From contig NZ_CAIWTY010000001.1 in assembly GCF_903915725.1 (NCBI RefSeq), forward strand, positions 62,001-126,000: 64,000 nt of DNA, read 5' to 3'. Positions within the stretch are counted from its first letter, which is position 1. Every line of letters begins with the position of its first letter. The translations under genes and the position numbers were made by a program. This DNA is from an uncultured Rhodopila sp. (GTDB lineage Bacteria > Pseudomonadota > Alphaproteobacteria > Acetobacterales > Acetobacteraceae). The notes under the pieces were generated by a model. The model was given only the letters and a program-made list of their open reading frames with translations. It ran no database searches and was not told where the DNA came from. This document shows, piece after piece, positions 8,596 through 18,462 of this stretch.

Positions 8596-9438
8596 TCAGG
8601 ACTCCACGATGGCGATGTCGGGCGCGTCCGGATGCTTCATGCCGACGGCGTGGTAACCGCAATCGACGTGGTGAACCTCACCGGTGACGCCGCCGGACAG
8701 ATCCGACAGAAAGTACAGCCCGGCACCGCCGACTTCCTCGATCGTCACGTTGCGCCGCATCGGCGCATTGAGTTGGTTCCAGCGCAGAATGTAGCGGAAA
8801 TCGCCGATGCCGGAGGCGGCCAGGGTCTTGATCGGCCCCGCGCTGATCGCATTGCAGCGGATTCCGGCGGTGCCCAGGTCTGCCGCCAGATAGCGCACCG
8901 ACGCCTCAAGCGCGGCCTTGGCGACACCCATGACATTGTAGTGCGGCACCCAACGCTCGGCGCCGAGATAGCTCAGCGTCAACAGGCTGCCGCCCGGCTT
9001 CATCATCGGCACGGCCCGCTGGCTGACCGATACGAACGAGTAGCAGGAGATGTCCAACGCCTGCAGGAAGGCGGCGCGCGGGGTGTCCAGGTAGCGGCCG
9101 CGCAGAAACTGCTTGTCCGCGTAACCGATCGCATGGACCAGGAAATCCAGCCCGTCCCAGCGTTCGGCCAGCGACGCGAAGGCCGTATCGACACTGGCAT
9201 CGTCGGCAACGTCGCAGGGAAAAACAAGGTCGGAACCGGTCTGCTGCGCCAGCGGGCGCACGCGGCGCTCCAGCGCTTCGCCCTGGAATGTGAACGCGAG
9301 TTGGGCGCCTTGCGCGGCGCAGGCCGAGGCGATGCCCCAGGCCAGAGAGCGGTCATTGGCCACACCCATGATCAGGCCGCGCTTGCCCTGCATGAGGTTG
9401 CCCTTGACGGGGAGGAGTTCGGGCGAAACGTCTGCCAT
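8596..9438 (-). CDS. fabI: Enoyl-[acyl-carrier-protein] reductase (NADH), FabI type
   Basis: Reduces trans-2-enoyl-ACP in the last step of each fatty-acid elongation cycle. Short-chain dehydrogenase fold: nucleotide-binding GLIMGVANDRSLAWGIA near residues 21-37, FLVHAIGYADK, and the catalytic Tyr-x6-Lys in HYNVMGVAKAALEAS. The family-specific GPIKTLAASGIGDF loop is present. It is 280 residues including a short N-terminal leader before MQGKRGLIMG, so translation could start at the internal Met16. First gene of the fabI-aroC pair; its leader lies in the 157 bases up to the glycosyltransferase stop. Confidence 0.96.
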   Translation of the reverse strand: MADVSPELLPVKGNLMQGKRGLIMGVANDRSLAWGIASACAAQGAQLAFTFQGEALERRVRPLAQQTGSDLVFPCDVADDASVDTAFASLAERWDGLDFLVHAIGYADKQFLRGRYLDTPRAAFLQALDISCYSFVSVSQRAVPMMKPGGSLLTLSYLGAERWVPHYNVMGVAKAALEASVRYLAADLGTAGIRCNAISAGPIKTLAASGIGDFRYILRWNQLNAPMRRNVTIEEVGGAGLYFLSDLSGGVTGEVHHVDCGYHAVGMKHPDAPDIAIVES

Positions 9439-9595
9439 TGTCTATCCTATTCCTGTCGATGCGCGGCGACACGCATCGCGTCCTCGTGGTGACACAAGGC
9501 GGCGGGAGGGGGCAAGAGGCGGCACGCGTTTCCAGGCAACTCCGTTGGATCGCTCAAACGATCCGGCACGCAAGTGCGGAAATGCAGCCTTCGCA

Positions 9596-10951
9596 TCAGG
9601 CCGCCGTTACGAGCCGTCTCCGAACCGGCACGGTCTTGGATGCGCCGGTTCGCGCGGCGCCCGACAGCCGTCCGATCGCGGGCGGCTTGGGACGGACCGT
9701 CGCTTTCGGTTCAACCGGCCTGGACGGGTTTTCGCCCGTCAGGCGCTCGATCAGCCGATTATAGGATGCGAGATAGTCAGCCATCGCGAGATGTTTTTCC
9801 GCGTAGGCTCTGGCATTCGCGCGCAGCGTCCGGCTCAGGGCCTTGTCCTCCAACAGATCAAGAACCTGCCGTGCGAGGGCGTGCGGATCGAGGCACGGCA
9901 CCAGCAGGCCGTTATGGCCATGGGTGATGAATTCCTGCACCGGCTGGGTATCGCTGCCGACAACGGGGCATCCGGCGGCCAGCGATTCACGCAGCGACCA
10001 GGAAGCGACAAACGGGTAGGTCAGATAGACATGCGCATCCGATCGCCGGAGCATAGCCAAATAATCCCCGTAGGGAATGCGGCCCGGAAAGGCCACGCGG
10101 TTGCGGTCGATATCTTTGCCGACCTCCGCCAGCATGACCTCCTTCCAGGTCCTGCCCCCGCTGGGTGGGCTACCGTAACTGACGCCATCGCCACCGACGA
10201 TCACGACCTTTACGTCTTTGCGGGCCCGCATAAGCTCGGGAAGCGCCCGCATCATGACGTGGAATCCTCGATACGGCTCCAGGTCGCGCGATACGAAGGT
10301 TACCAGCTTGTCGGTTGGTTTCACCGTCATGTCGCCGAACCTGAGCGTTTTCTTGCGGGCGAGCGGGTCCGGGGAGCATTTCTCCAGATCGACTCCCTCC
10401 CAGATCAGCTCGACTCCGGGGCGGGCCCATTCCGGATAGGTCGATAACTGCCAGTTCGTCGGCGTCTGTCCTGTTCTGCCGAGATTGAGGGCGATGTGAT
10501 TGATCGCGTTCTTCGCGCGGATGCGCGGGAAGTCCAACGGCTCGGCCGGAAACTCCGGGTCGAAACCGACATCCGCCCTGTCGTATTGATAATAGAATTC
10601 CATGTACCCGAGCATCGGCGCATCAGGCCAGACCTCAGGCAGATTCAGCATCTCGCCCCAGCCATGATGTCCGATGATCATGTCCGGCGAAAACCCGAGA
10701 TGCTTCAGCCCGAGCGCCGCTCGGCAAACCGCGTCGGCACGCCGCACGCCGTTATCCAGCTCCCGGGCGGACGGATGCGTCTCGGTGATGTCGATGACCG
10801 GCCGCGTGTAGGGGATTTTTCTGACCCCGGCGATCTGGTTCGCGTTCGGCTCGGTGATAAACAGCACCTCGTGCCGTTCGTCTTTGACAAGCTGCCGGAC
10901 TATATGAAGGAATTGTCCCGGGTAGTTTTGGTGGACGAACAGGAACTTCAC
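9596..10951 (-). CDS. GT4-family glycosyltransferase
   Basis: Retaining GT-B sugar transferase, cytoplasmic, probably acting on a surface glycan or glycoprotein. The GTG at 10951 gives the sensible N-terminus VKFLFVHQNYPGQF; the 43 residues upstream in the longer frame are Arg/Ala-rich and unlike the family. The C-terminal donor domain has LVTFVSRDLEPYRGFHVMM (residues about 215-235), VVIVGGDGVSYG, RVAFPGRIPYGDYLAMLRRSDAHVYLT and the EX7E-like SLRESLAAGCPVVGSDTQPVQEFI. A basic, proline-rich tail of about 50 residues follows. Last gene of the secretion/glycosylation block. Confidence 0.9.
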   Translation of the reverse strand: MKFLFVHQNYPGQFLHIVRQLVKDERHEVLFITEPNANQIAGVRKIPYTRPVIDITETHPSARELDNGVRRADAVCRAALGLKHLGFSPDMIIGHHGWGEMLNLPEVWPDAPMLGYMEFYYQYDRADVGFDPEFPAEPLDFPRIRAKNAINHIALNLGRTGQTPTNWQLSTYPEWARPGVELIWEGVDLEKCSPDPLARKKTLRFGDMTVKPTDKLVTFVSRDLEPYRGFHVMMRALPELMRARKDVKVVIVGGDGVSYGSPPSGGRTWKEVMLAEVGKDIDRNRVAFPGRIPYGDYLAMLRRSDAHVYLTYPFVASWSLRESLAAGCPVVGSDTQPVQEFITHGHNGLLVPCLDPHALARQVLDLLEDKALSRTLRANARAYAEKHLAMADYLASYNRLIERLTGENPSRPVEPKATVRPKPPAIGRLSGAARTGASKTVPVRRRLVTAA

Positions 10952-11101
10952 CCTGGATACCCCATACCGCGTCCGGCGCCGGCGGCCGCCCCGCGCATCA
11001 AATCGAGCCGCCGCTCCAGCCGAATTCGCCACCCCGGCAGCCGGGACATGCCGATCGGCACCAACCGGCCTGGCCGGCAAGGTGCCGATCGTTGCGTGAA
11101 C

Positions 11102-12148
11102 TCAGCCCCGGGTCCTGACGGACGGCTTCGGAGCGTGTGCCTTGCCCTTGTTACCGTCAGGCTTTGATCCGTCACCGGTGGCGTGATCGTCCTTTTTCGC
11201 GGCGGCCAGCTTGCCGGAACCGGCTTTCACATCGCGCGGGTGGAGGATGATCTCGAAGGCTTCCAACGCCGCGAGACTTTCCGCCTCGCAGGTCTCGCCC
11301 GCGCTGACCGGTCCGATCTCGCTGCCGTCCACGAAGGTTGCCGAATAGGTGCAATCGAACGCCTTCGCCGCAGCGCCCTTGAGGCGAATCTTCAACCCGA
11401 GAAGTGGCAGCGCCATGCCCCGGCTACCGCAATATTTGCCCGCCTCGATCCAAGGCGACAGCCAGTTGCGGCCCAGCACGGCCTGATATTCCAGTTCGCC
11501 CGCAGCGATGCCGTCCACCGGAGCAAGGCCGAAGCCTTCGATCCAGAGGCGGCTGCCCTTGACGCCGACCCAGTCACCGAGACTGCCGCCGACATCGCCG
11601 GTGCGTTGCACGTGTGCCATGACCTGGGGGGACGGCCCGGACGGTTTAGTCGGCTCCGAACCAACTTTGGCAGGTGCGGCAAGTCCGGCCGGTAGCCCGT
11701 CCGCCGCGGCTGCTTCGCCGCTGAGGCGCAGGACCTGAAGCCTGGGCGCCGCATCCTTGCCTCTGATCTGGTAGATCGTCACCAGGATCTGCGCCGAACC
11801 ATCGGTCACGCGCACCAGCGCGGCGGTGCCGGCGAGCCATCCGTCTTCGCGGAACGTGCTGACACTGACGGCTTCGGGGCGCCCGGCGATACCCGGCGCA
11901 GGGGTGATCCTGACGCCCGGGAGTGCGGTAATCGGATCGGGTTGCGGGCTGCCCGGCGTCTGGAAGACACAGAACAATCCCGTTTCCAGCGTCATGAGAT
12001 GGGCGGAAACTTGCAATTCGGCGATACGGCTCGCCGGGCTGGCCGGCTCCTGATCGGGTTGGCTGGCTTTCGCCGGCTTGACCCGGCTTAGCTCCGCGCT
12101 TGCGGCTTCGGACATTCGGCTTACTCGCTCGTTAGATGTTCGTGTCAT
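11102..12148 (-). CDS. Uncharacterised protein with tryptophan/glycine-rich W-domain-like half
   Basis: 348 residues. The N-terminal half includes a strand-rich stretch (VSTFREDGWLAGTAALVRVTDGSAQILVTIYQI). Residues about 180-300 contain patterns such as GDWVGVKGSRLWIEGFGL and later GPVSAGETCEAESLAALEAFEIIL. The latter recall the G-x-W...G...C/R-x-E-a-x-x-I-x-L pattern of the hydrophobic W (ChW) repeats of clostridia; this likeness is by eye only. The tail is Lys/Gly-rich and disordered. There is no signal peptide. It sits between two glycosyltransferases in the secretion block and could be a carbohydrate- or protein-binding accessory, or exported by the type I system. Confidence 0.7.
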   Translation of the reverse strand: MTRTSNERVSRMSEAASAELSRVKPAKASQPDQEPASPASRIAELQVSAHLMTLETGLFCVFQTPGSPQPDPITALPGVRITPAPGIAGRPEAVSVSTFREDGWLAGTAALVRVTDGSAQILVTIYQIRGKDAAPRLQVLRLSGEAAAADGLPAGLAAPAKVGSEPTKPSGPSPQVMAHVQRTGDVGGSLGDWVGVKGSRLWIEGFGLAPVDGIAAGELEYQAVLGRNWLSPWIEAGKYCGSRGMALPLLGLKIRLKGAAAKAFDCTYSATFVDGSEIGPVSAGETCEAESLAALEAFEIILHPRDVKAGSGKLAAAKKDDHATGDGSKPDGNKGKAHAPKPSVRTRG

Positions 12149-12255
12149 GCGGGACGTGATGTGATCCGATCAGAGGGATTCCGCCGGCAACAGAAGCGGA
12201 TGGATCGCCGACATCGTCTCAAAGGGGTCTGGGGCTTTGCTCACACCCCGCTTGG

Positions 12256-15216
12256 TCACTGGCCGGCTGTTCCAGTCGCTGCGATTAATATGTTATTAAT
12301 AGCACCGGGGGATAGTCCCAAGGGAAGCAAAATTCCGTATCCGGATCGTTTAATCCGCTCGGCAGGCGCGCCGATATCAAAGGCGGCAGCACGCAGTCCC
12401 GCCCGCCAGATGTCGCCGAGGCTCAGGCACCAGGTCTCCGGCCATATCGAGGCGACGAAACCAAGCCGGGCCTGTTGTGCCGCGATCAGGCCGACCGCCT
12501 CGGCAGGCTCGAAGCGGCCGGTCACGAACACCCGTCCGGTCGCCAGCATACGCGCATCGTCCGTTGTGTGTCCGACAATAACGAATTCGAGGTCCAGGTC
12601 ACGCCGCGCTGCGTCCCGTGCGCAGGCCAGCACCACATCGTAGCCTTTATGCAGTCCGATGCCGCCGACAACACAGATGCGCGTGGTCCCCGCGCCGGGC
12701 GGGCGGAGCCGGCGGGGCGGGGTCACCCGCGCATCGTCTTCATGCGCGATAACCGCTGGCAGTAGCCCATTGAAATGTCTTCTCATTCGCTGGGCCGCAT
12801 CGGCGGACGGCACGATCACCCGATGGGCGGAAGCAAGAAAGCCGGCCGAACGTTGCCGCAATGCACCCACCTGGATGTCTTCCTTGAGGAAATGACCGTT
12901 GTCGGCGACACACGCCTCGCATTCGTGCAGTTCCGGTTCGCCGCAATATCGCCGGTGTGCGCCAACCAACGACAAACGCGGGCAGAACCAGCCATAGTCA
13001 TGAACATGGACATCGTACGGGATACCCAACCGGGAAATCAACTCGTAGATCGCAATCGGGTGATGCAGAAAGTGGTGCACCTCCATGCTGGACGGCCTCG
13101 CCGCGCGCAGCAGGCGCAGCAGTGCGGCAAGCTCCTGTGGCATGGCGAACACAAGGTTGCAGAAATCGTCTGACACACCGTCCCGTACGGTGATCGCCGC
13201 GGCTCCCGAAGCCGTTTCGGCCGGACGCAGCACGATCGCGCGGCGTCCGGCGGCATGATGATCCCGGACTGAGGCTGCGACGCAGACTTCAACGCCGCCG
13301 CCATGGTCATGGGTGACCAGAACTGCGCAGCCTTGCCAGTTTCGCGCCGCTGCCCGCCACCGCAACAGGTCGATCCGCCGCCGCGCCTCCGCCAGCGGAT
13401 CGCGGGCGATGAAGCGTTCAATCAGTGCCTGCTGCCCGGGATGCAGCTGTTCCAGGATTTTGGCGTTCCGCGCGCGCAGATGCGCGGCATCGCTGCCGAA
13501 GCTGGTGCCACCCATATGGCCGACGAACAGGCCGGTCAGGGCGACGTTGCGCCACCCCAGCATCCGCGCCCGAAGACAGAGATCGTTTTCCTCGCCATAG
13601 CCCTGCGCGAATACATCCTGGCGGAACAATCCGGTGGCGTTGAGGCAATCCCGGCGCAGGAACAGGCAGAAACCGATGCCAACCGGAACTTCGACCAGGC
13701 TTCCGGCATTGGCCCGTTCGGCCAGACGATCGAGCCTGTTCGTTTCGGCTTGATCGGGAACCGGATTGGTCCCCGCGTTGCCGGGGTAACTGAGAATCGT
13801 GGCATCGTTCGACAGCGGGGTCACGCTGCCGATGTCCCGCGCGGAGTACGCCGCATCCCGCAACCGGCCGAGCCAGCCAGACGGAACCAGTGTGTCGCTG
13901 TTAAGCAACACCACATCGCGGCCCTGAGCCGCGCGCATACCCGCGTTTGCGCTGGCGGTGAATCCGCGCGCGACGTCATGCCGCAGCAGTTCGATCTTCC
14001 GGCGCCTCGCCAACGCGTCAAGTGCCGTGACCAGATCGGCGTCGGTTGAGCCGTCGTCGACAACCAGAATGCGGGCCCGGGTCAATCCCGAGGCGAGCAA
14101 ACTGGCCAGGCAAGCCACTGCAACCTTTGCTCCGTTATGCACAGGAACAATAACCGTGGTCTCGCGTTTGCGCCCGTCCGCACCGACGGGTTCCGCTGGA
14201 GCCGTGGCATCGGCGCGAAGCACCCCACCCGGACCGACCGCTGCGCGCGTCACGCGGGCGGGAACTGTCCGATGGACCGGGCCGGCCGGATAAGCCTGCG
14301 TCAGGCGCAACGCAGCTGCTGTGTTGAGCGCCTGCTCGGCAAACGGATCGAGCGGACTGCCGAGAACATCTTTCCCGTCCGGCCCGCGGACATGAATCGG
14401 TCCGGGCACGTCGAGCAAATCCGCTCGTGTCAGGCGGAAAGAGCGCGCATGCGCCAATGGTCCGGTGTCCGGAACCGGGGTTGTTTCATCAGTCGCCGTA
14501 ACGGTCTGCCGGGCGCCGGGCGAACCATAGTCCAAGGTCAGTTCCGCTGGACGATGCGGATCGCCCGGATGCCAGGCCCAGCCGCGAATACCGCCTTCGA
14601 AAACCTCCACGCAACCGGAGACGCGCCGGATTCGATCGATCCGGATCGGGCTGCCAAGCAGCGGGCCTCCGTCCGACAAAACCTCGATCTCGCGCCCATG
14701 CGACCACCCGTCAGGCAGGGATCCGCCGCGCAATCGCTTTCCATCAAGGCTGATCTGGATGCGGCTGGCCTCGGTAGCGCGAATTTCCAGCTTCCCGCCG
14801 GATGTCAGGCCGCACCAGCCGGCAAATCCGCCGCTGAAGCCAATCTGCTCCGCCAAGGGTGCTGTGTGGCTGTCGAAGACGTGGCGAGACAGTGCGATTT
14901 CGAGCGATTCGGCCGCGGCGGATTCATCGCCGAGACGCAGCCGGGCGGCAGCCAGCCCCAGCCAGGCCTGCCTGACATCGAATTGGCCGGTAATGGTTCG
15001 GAACAGCGACTCGGCCCTGGCCGGGTCGCTCGTCAGGCAGGCACTCGCTAACGACAGGATCGCGTTCGGATCGCTTGGCAACAGCCGATGAGCGCGTTCC
15101 AGCCAGCGAAGCGCGGTTTCCTGGTCGGATGCAGCCAGCGCCTCCAGACCCTTGGCCATGGCGATACGGGCAAGCGCGGCGACCGATTGTTCAGGCTCGC
15201 TTTCGCCGCGGGGCAT
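12256..15216 (-). CDS. Large two-domain glycosyltransferase (GT2 + GT4-like) with N-terminal TPR
   Basis: 986 residues. Residues about 10-125 are TPR-like helices (ALRWLERAHRLLPSDPNAIL). Residues about 130-340 form a strand-rich region of unknown role. A GT-A/GT2 domain follows at about 350-600: TVIVPVHNGAKVAVACLASL, ILVVDDGSTDADLV, the DXD-like LNSDTLVPSGWL and the acceptor-side GYGEENDLCLRARMLGW. The C-terminal 370 residues resemble a GT-B/GT4 donor domain (ICVVGGIGLHKGYDVVLACA, FVTGRFEPAEAVGLIAAQQARLGFV). Such fusions add two sugars in succession to a growing glycan. It ends beside the W-domain gene and starts three bases after the Sel1 gene stop, so translation is probably coupled. Confidence 0.9.
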   Translation of the reverse strand: MPRGESEPEQSVAALARIAMAKGLEALAASDQETALRWLERAHRLLPSDPNAILSLASACLTSDPARAESLFRTITGQFDVRQAWLGLAAARLRLGDESAAAESLEIALSRHVFDSHTAPLAEQIGFSGGFAGWCGLTSGGKLEIRATEASRIQISLDGKRLRGGSLPDGWSHGREIEVLSDGGPLLGSPIRIDRIRRVSGCVEVFEGGIRGWAWHPGDPHRPAELTLDYGSPGARQTVTATDETTPVPDTGPLAHARSFRLTRADLLDVPGPIHVRGPDGKDVLGSPLDPFAEQALNTAAALRLTQAYPAGPVHRTVPARVTRAAVGPGGVLRADATAPAEPVGADGRKRETTVIVPVHNGAKVAVACLASLLASGLTRARILVVDDGSTDADLVTALDALARRRKIELLRHDVARGFTASANAGMRAAQGRDVVLLNSDTLVPSGWLGRLRDAAYSARDIGSVTPLSNDATILSYPGNAGTNPVPDQAETNRLDRLAERANAGSLVEVPVGIGFCLFLRRDCLNATGLFRQDVFAQGYGEENDLCLRARMLGWRNVALTGLFVGHMGGTSFGSDAAHLRARNAKILEQLHPGQQALIERFIARDPLAEARRRIDLLRWRAAARNWQGCAVLVTHDHGGGVEVCVAASVRDHHAAGRRAIVLRPAETASGAAAITVRDGVSDDFCNLVFAMPQELAALLRLLRAARPSSMEVHHFLHHPIAIYELISRLGIPYDVHVHDYGWFCPRLSLVGAHRRYCGEPELHECEACVADNGHFLKEDIQVGALRQRSAGFLASAHRVIVPSADAAQRMRRHFNGLLPAVIAHEDDARVTPPRRLRPPGAGTTRICVVGGIGLHKGYDVVLACARDAARRDLDLEFVIVGHTTDDARMLATGRVFVTGRFEPAEAVGLIAAQQARLGFVASIWPETWCLSLGDIWRAGLRAAAFDIGAPAERIKRSGYGILLPLGLSPGAINNILIAATGTAGQ

Positions 15217-15219
15217 GGA

Positions 15220-17016
15220 TCAAAGACCTGACACCTTGGCCAAATTCACCGCATTCTCTTCCGCCGGTCCGTCCGGTTCCGCGCCCAGAGCGGCGAGGTC
15301 GGCTTTGGCATCCTGAAGACCCTGTGCAACCGCGCGTTCAAGCCATTTGCGGGCTTGCGGCAGGTCGAACTCCCCGGCCAGGTTGCGCGACAGATAGCGG
15401 CCCAGCATCATTTGCGCATATGGATGGCCACGTTCGGCGGCATCGCGGAACCATCGTTGCGCAACGGTTCGGTCCATCGGCACCTCGTGGCCTCCGCCGT
15501 ACATTGCGCCGACGGCGAACATCGCCCCGACATGACCTCGCCCGGCGGCTTTTTCGAACAAGGCCAGCGCGGCCGGATGGTCCTTGACCCCGCCACGGCC
15601 GGAAAGCGTCATCTCCGCGAGCATCACTTCCGCCTCCACCATGCCGATGGCGGCGGCTTTGGCGATCCAGACGCGTCCTTCCTCGGGATTGGCATCGACA
15701 CCGCGGCCTTCGACCAGCATACGGCCGTACCAATACTGTGCGTTGACAACGCCATCGGCAGCCCGGCGGAGCCATTCCGCGGCCTTGCGGTCGTCGCGCT
15801 CGATGCCGACGCCTTCGGCAAGGCAGACGCCGAAGTTGAATGCCGCGACCAGGTCGCCCGATGCCGCCGCCTGCTCGAACCATTCGCGGGTGCGAAGCGA
15901 GTCCTGCTGGTCGCCGTGGCCCTTCAGCAGCAGGTTGCCCAGATCGACGTGCGAATGCGCGTCGCCGGCCTGTGCCGAGATGCGGAACAGGTTTGCGGCC
16001 TCGTCCGGGTCGCGCATCACGCCGGCCCCGGTCAGATGAAGCATGGCAAGCGCGCGGGCAGCGCCGCGGTGATTGGCGTCAGCAGCGCGGCGGAACCACA
16101 TGGCCGCTTCCGCATAGTTGGGCGGCAAGCTGCCGCCCTTGGCGTAGATATCGCCAACCAGGGCGGCGGCTTCGGGATCGCCGGCCAGCGCGGCGCGGCG
16201 CAGCCACGACTCCCCCTCCACCGGATTTGCATCAATCCCGATGCCCTCCATGAGAGCCAGGCCCCAACGCGCCTGCGCGGCGCGATGCCCCTTCTCAGCC
16301 GCCTGCTTGTAGCACTTCCCTGCCTCTGTCCGGTCCTGCGGCAACCCCATGCCGCGCTCGTTGAGCATCCCGTAGAGATAGAGCGCGGTTGCCAGGCCCT
16401 TCTCGGCCGCCTGGCGCAGATTGTCGATCAGTTCCGCCTGGGTCTCCGGCTTGCTGGTGTCCCGCGCCAATACCAGGGCATAGCCAAGCTGACCCTGGGG
16501 GCTGCCGCCGGCCGCCGCTGTCTTGTACCAGCGGTCGCCTTCCTCCTGATTGCGCAGATCCTCCGGACCTGAAGTCAGGATATATCCGAGCATCGCCTGA
16601 CCGTCGGCTGAACCACCCTCGGCGGCCCGCCTGGCCCAGGTTGCCGCGGCGGCGAAATCCGGCTCCGACGTGGTTTGCGACGAAAACAGGCCCAAACCGA
16701 AATTCGGCCCGGCCTGCGATTGCCCGGGGCCCATCCCATGCAGACACAGGGTTGCGAGCAACGCCTGTGCCTCGACGTAGCCGCTGGTAGCGGCGCGCTC
16801 GATCCACCTGACGCCGTCCGCCCGGCTTGGCGGTACTCCGGCGCCTTCCAGGTAGCATCGTCCCACGCGGAATTCCGCTTCCGGAATTCCGGCCCGCGCC
16901 GCCTTTGACAACTGCCCGAAGGCGTTCTTGACGTCGCCGGATTCCTGCAGTTTCAGACCGCGCTTCAGCGCACCGGCAGGTGAAAAGCCGCTTAGCAGTG
17001 TGTTCAGTAACGACAT
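15220..17016 (-). CDS. Sel1-like repeat (SLR) protein
   Basis: 598 residues made almost entirely of about 14 Sel1/TPR-like repeats of 36 residues, e.g. AEFRVGRCYLEGAGVPPSRADG, AAALVGDIYAKGGSLPPNYAEA and AQYWYGRMLVEGRGVDANPEEG, each followed by a W-h-x-x-A-A helix. There is no signal peptide, so it is probably cytoplasmic. Such proteins act as adaptors or scaffolds. Position between the HlyD adaptor and the large glycosyltransferase suggests it helps organise glycosylation or export, but this is inference. Confidence 0.92.
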   Translation of the reverse strand: MSLLNTLLSGFSPAGALKRGLKLQESGDVKNAFGQLSKAARAGIPEAEFRVGRCYLEGAGVPPSRADGVRWIERAATSGYVEAQALLATLCLHGMGPGQSQAGPNFGLGLFSSQTTSEPDFAAAATWARRAAEGGSADGQAMLGYILTSGPEDLRNQEEGDRWYKTAAAGGSPQGQLGYALVLARDTSKPETQAELIDNLRQAAEKGLATALYLYGMLNERGMGLPQDRTEAGKCYKQAAEKGHRAAQARWGLALMEGIGIDANPVEGESWLRRAALAGDPEAAALVGDIYAKGGSLPPNYAEAAMWFRRAADANHRGAARALAMLHLTGAGVMRDPDEAANLFRISAQAGDAHSHVDLGNLLLKGHGDQQDSLRTREWFEQAAASGDLVAAFNFGVCLAEGVGIERDDRKAAEWLRRAADGVVNAQYWYGRMLVEGRGVDANPEEGRVWIAKAAAIGMVEAEVMLAEMTLSGRGGVKDHPAALALFEKAAGRGHVGAMFAVGAMYGGGHEVPMDRTVAQRWFRDAAERGHPYAQMMLGRYLSRNLAGEFDLPQARKWLERAVAQGLQDAKADLAALGAEPDGPAEENAVNLAKVSGL

Positions 17017-17049
17017 GATTGATGATGTCCGGTTGCGCTGCTTCGAACG

Positions 17050-18462
17050 TTAAGGTTCACGCATGCCTTCAGTGGCTAGCGGCACCATTCTGCCCATCAT
17101 GTAGCCGAGGACTGTCTGCTTGCCGACGCGGATGTCGGCCTGGATTGGCATGCCCGGTATAAGATGGAAGTTGGGCGGCGTACCGTGCAGATCGATCCGG
17201 TCCAATGTGATCCGGGACCGGTAGTACCAAACCGCGGAGTTACCCTGTTGCAAAGGCACGCTCCCTGTTGGATTCCGTTGCTCGTCTGCCGCGGTAAAGC
17301 TGTCCGGGCTGATGATGCGCACAACGCCATGCGCCATTCCGTATCGGGAGTACTGAAATGTATCGAATTTGATGTCGACCGCATCGCCGATATTGACGAG
17401 GCCATCTTCCGTCGCCGGAATATTGGCTTCGACTTCGAGCGGCGCGTCGGTCGGCACCAGGGTGATGAACTGCTGACCAGCCGTCAGCACGGATCCTACC
17501 GATACTTTCCCGACAGTCGAAACTGTCGCGTCGGTTGGCGCGCGGAGTTCGACGAGTTGCCGCCGAAGCTGATTCTTATTGAGTGTTTCTCGCGCATCCG
17601 ACAGCTTTCCCAGGGCCTCGGCGAGCTTTTCCGAGCCGTCGTTGTGCCAGTTATCGATAAACATGTTCCGTTCAGCGATCAGCGCCGCCAGGTCACGCTG
17701 CGCGCCGTCAGCCGTATCCCGTGCGGAGTCCACCTGGCGTTGCATTTCCGCCCGGCTGTCCATGGCCGAAAGCGTGTTCAGCTTCGACCCGACGTTCAGA
17801 TGCTCCAGTTCGGTGCGCATCTGCTCAAGCGATTTGGCGTAGGTCAGGCGGTTTCGATAGCCGGCTTCGTCGGACCGCGCACGGGCGATCGTTGCGGTCA
17901 GGCTATCCATTTTCTGGCGGTAGTTTTCGAGCTTGTAGTTGTACTCCGACTGGCGCTGAGCATAGATCGACGCCTGGAACATCATGTTGGGGTCCAGACC
18001 GCTGTAGGAAAAGGGCCGGTTCTCCATCTCAGCCTGCCTGCGAGACACTTCCGCCTGGAGTAACGACACCTGTGCCGCCGATGCGCCAGCGTCCGATTGG
18101 GCGAACGTCGGGTCCAGGCGCGCCAGTACCTGGCCAGCATGGACGACATCGCCGACGTGAACTTCGATCGTGCGAACGATGGCGGTTTCCAGCGGCTGCA
18201 CCACGATCGTCGGTGATCGCGCAACGACGACGCCTTGCGCGGTCACGACCCGATCGACGCTGATGACACCCGTCAGGGCGAACAGAACAGCAATCATGCT
18301 GCTGACGGTCAAGGTGAGACCGCGCGCGATCCGTGGCATGGGCATGTTGATAATGCCCAATGAAGGCGACTGATATTCCAGGATAATCGGCAGGGTCGGG
18401 TCCTGCCGGTCTCCCCGGGTCGAGCTAATGGCCTTGGAGGAGGGTCGGGGCGAGAGCTGCAT
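17050..18462 (-). CDS. HlyD-family type I secretion periplasmic adaptor
   Basis: Membrane-fusion subunit that links an inner-membrane ABC exporter to an outer-membrane TolC-like channel. One N-terminal transmembrane segment (about residues 42-62, ending near DRVVTAQG), a lipoyl half-motif (VVQPLETAIVRTIEVHVGDVV), a long coiled coil (about 110-290) and the C-terminal beta-barrel with RIDLHGTPPNFHLIPGMPIQADI, the usual family ending. I chose ATG 18462 because AAGGA lies seven bases before it; ATG 18477 is an alternative. Either start overlaps the 3' end of the exporter gene, indicating coupled translation. Confidence 0.93.
   Translation of the reverse strand: MQLSPRPSSKAISSTRGDRQDPTLPIILEYQSPSLGIINMPMPRIARGLTLTVSSMIAVLFALTGVISVDRVVTAQGVVVARSPTIVVQPLETAIVRTIEVHVGDVVHAGQVLARLDPTFAQSDAGASAAQVSLLQAEVSRRQAEMENRPFSYSGLDPNMMFQASIYAQRQSEYNYKLENYRQKMDSLTATIARARSDEAGYRNRLTYAKSLEQMRTELEHLNVGSKLNTLSAMDSRAEMQRQVDSARDTADGAQRDLAALIAERNMFIDNWHNDGSEKLAEALGKLSDARETLNKNQLRRQLVELRAPTDATVSTVGKVSVGSVLTAGQQFITLVPTDAPLEVEANIPATEDGLVNIGDAVDIKFDTFQYSRYGMAHGVVRIISPDSFTAADEQRNPTGSVPLQQGNSAVWYYRSRITLDRIDLHGTPPNFHLIPGMPIQADIRVGKQTVLGYMMGRMVPLATEGMREP

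Noticed and set aside
7235-8656. 473-codon plus-strand open frame
   Set aside because: Antisense to aroC, whose three signatures are complete; Arg/Asp/His-rich shadow.
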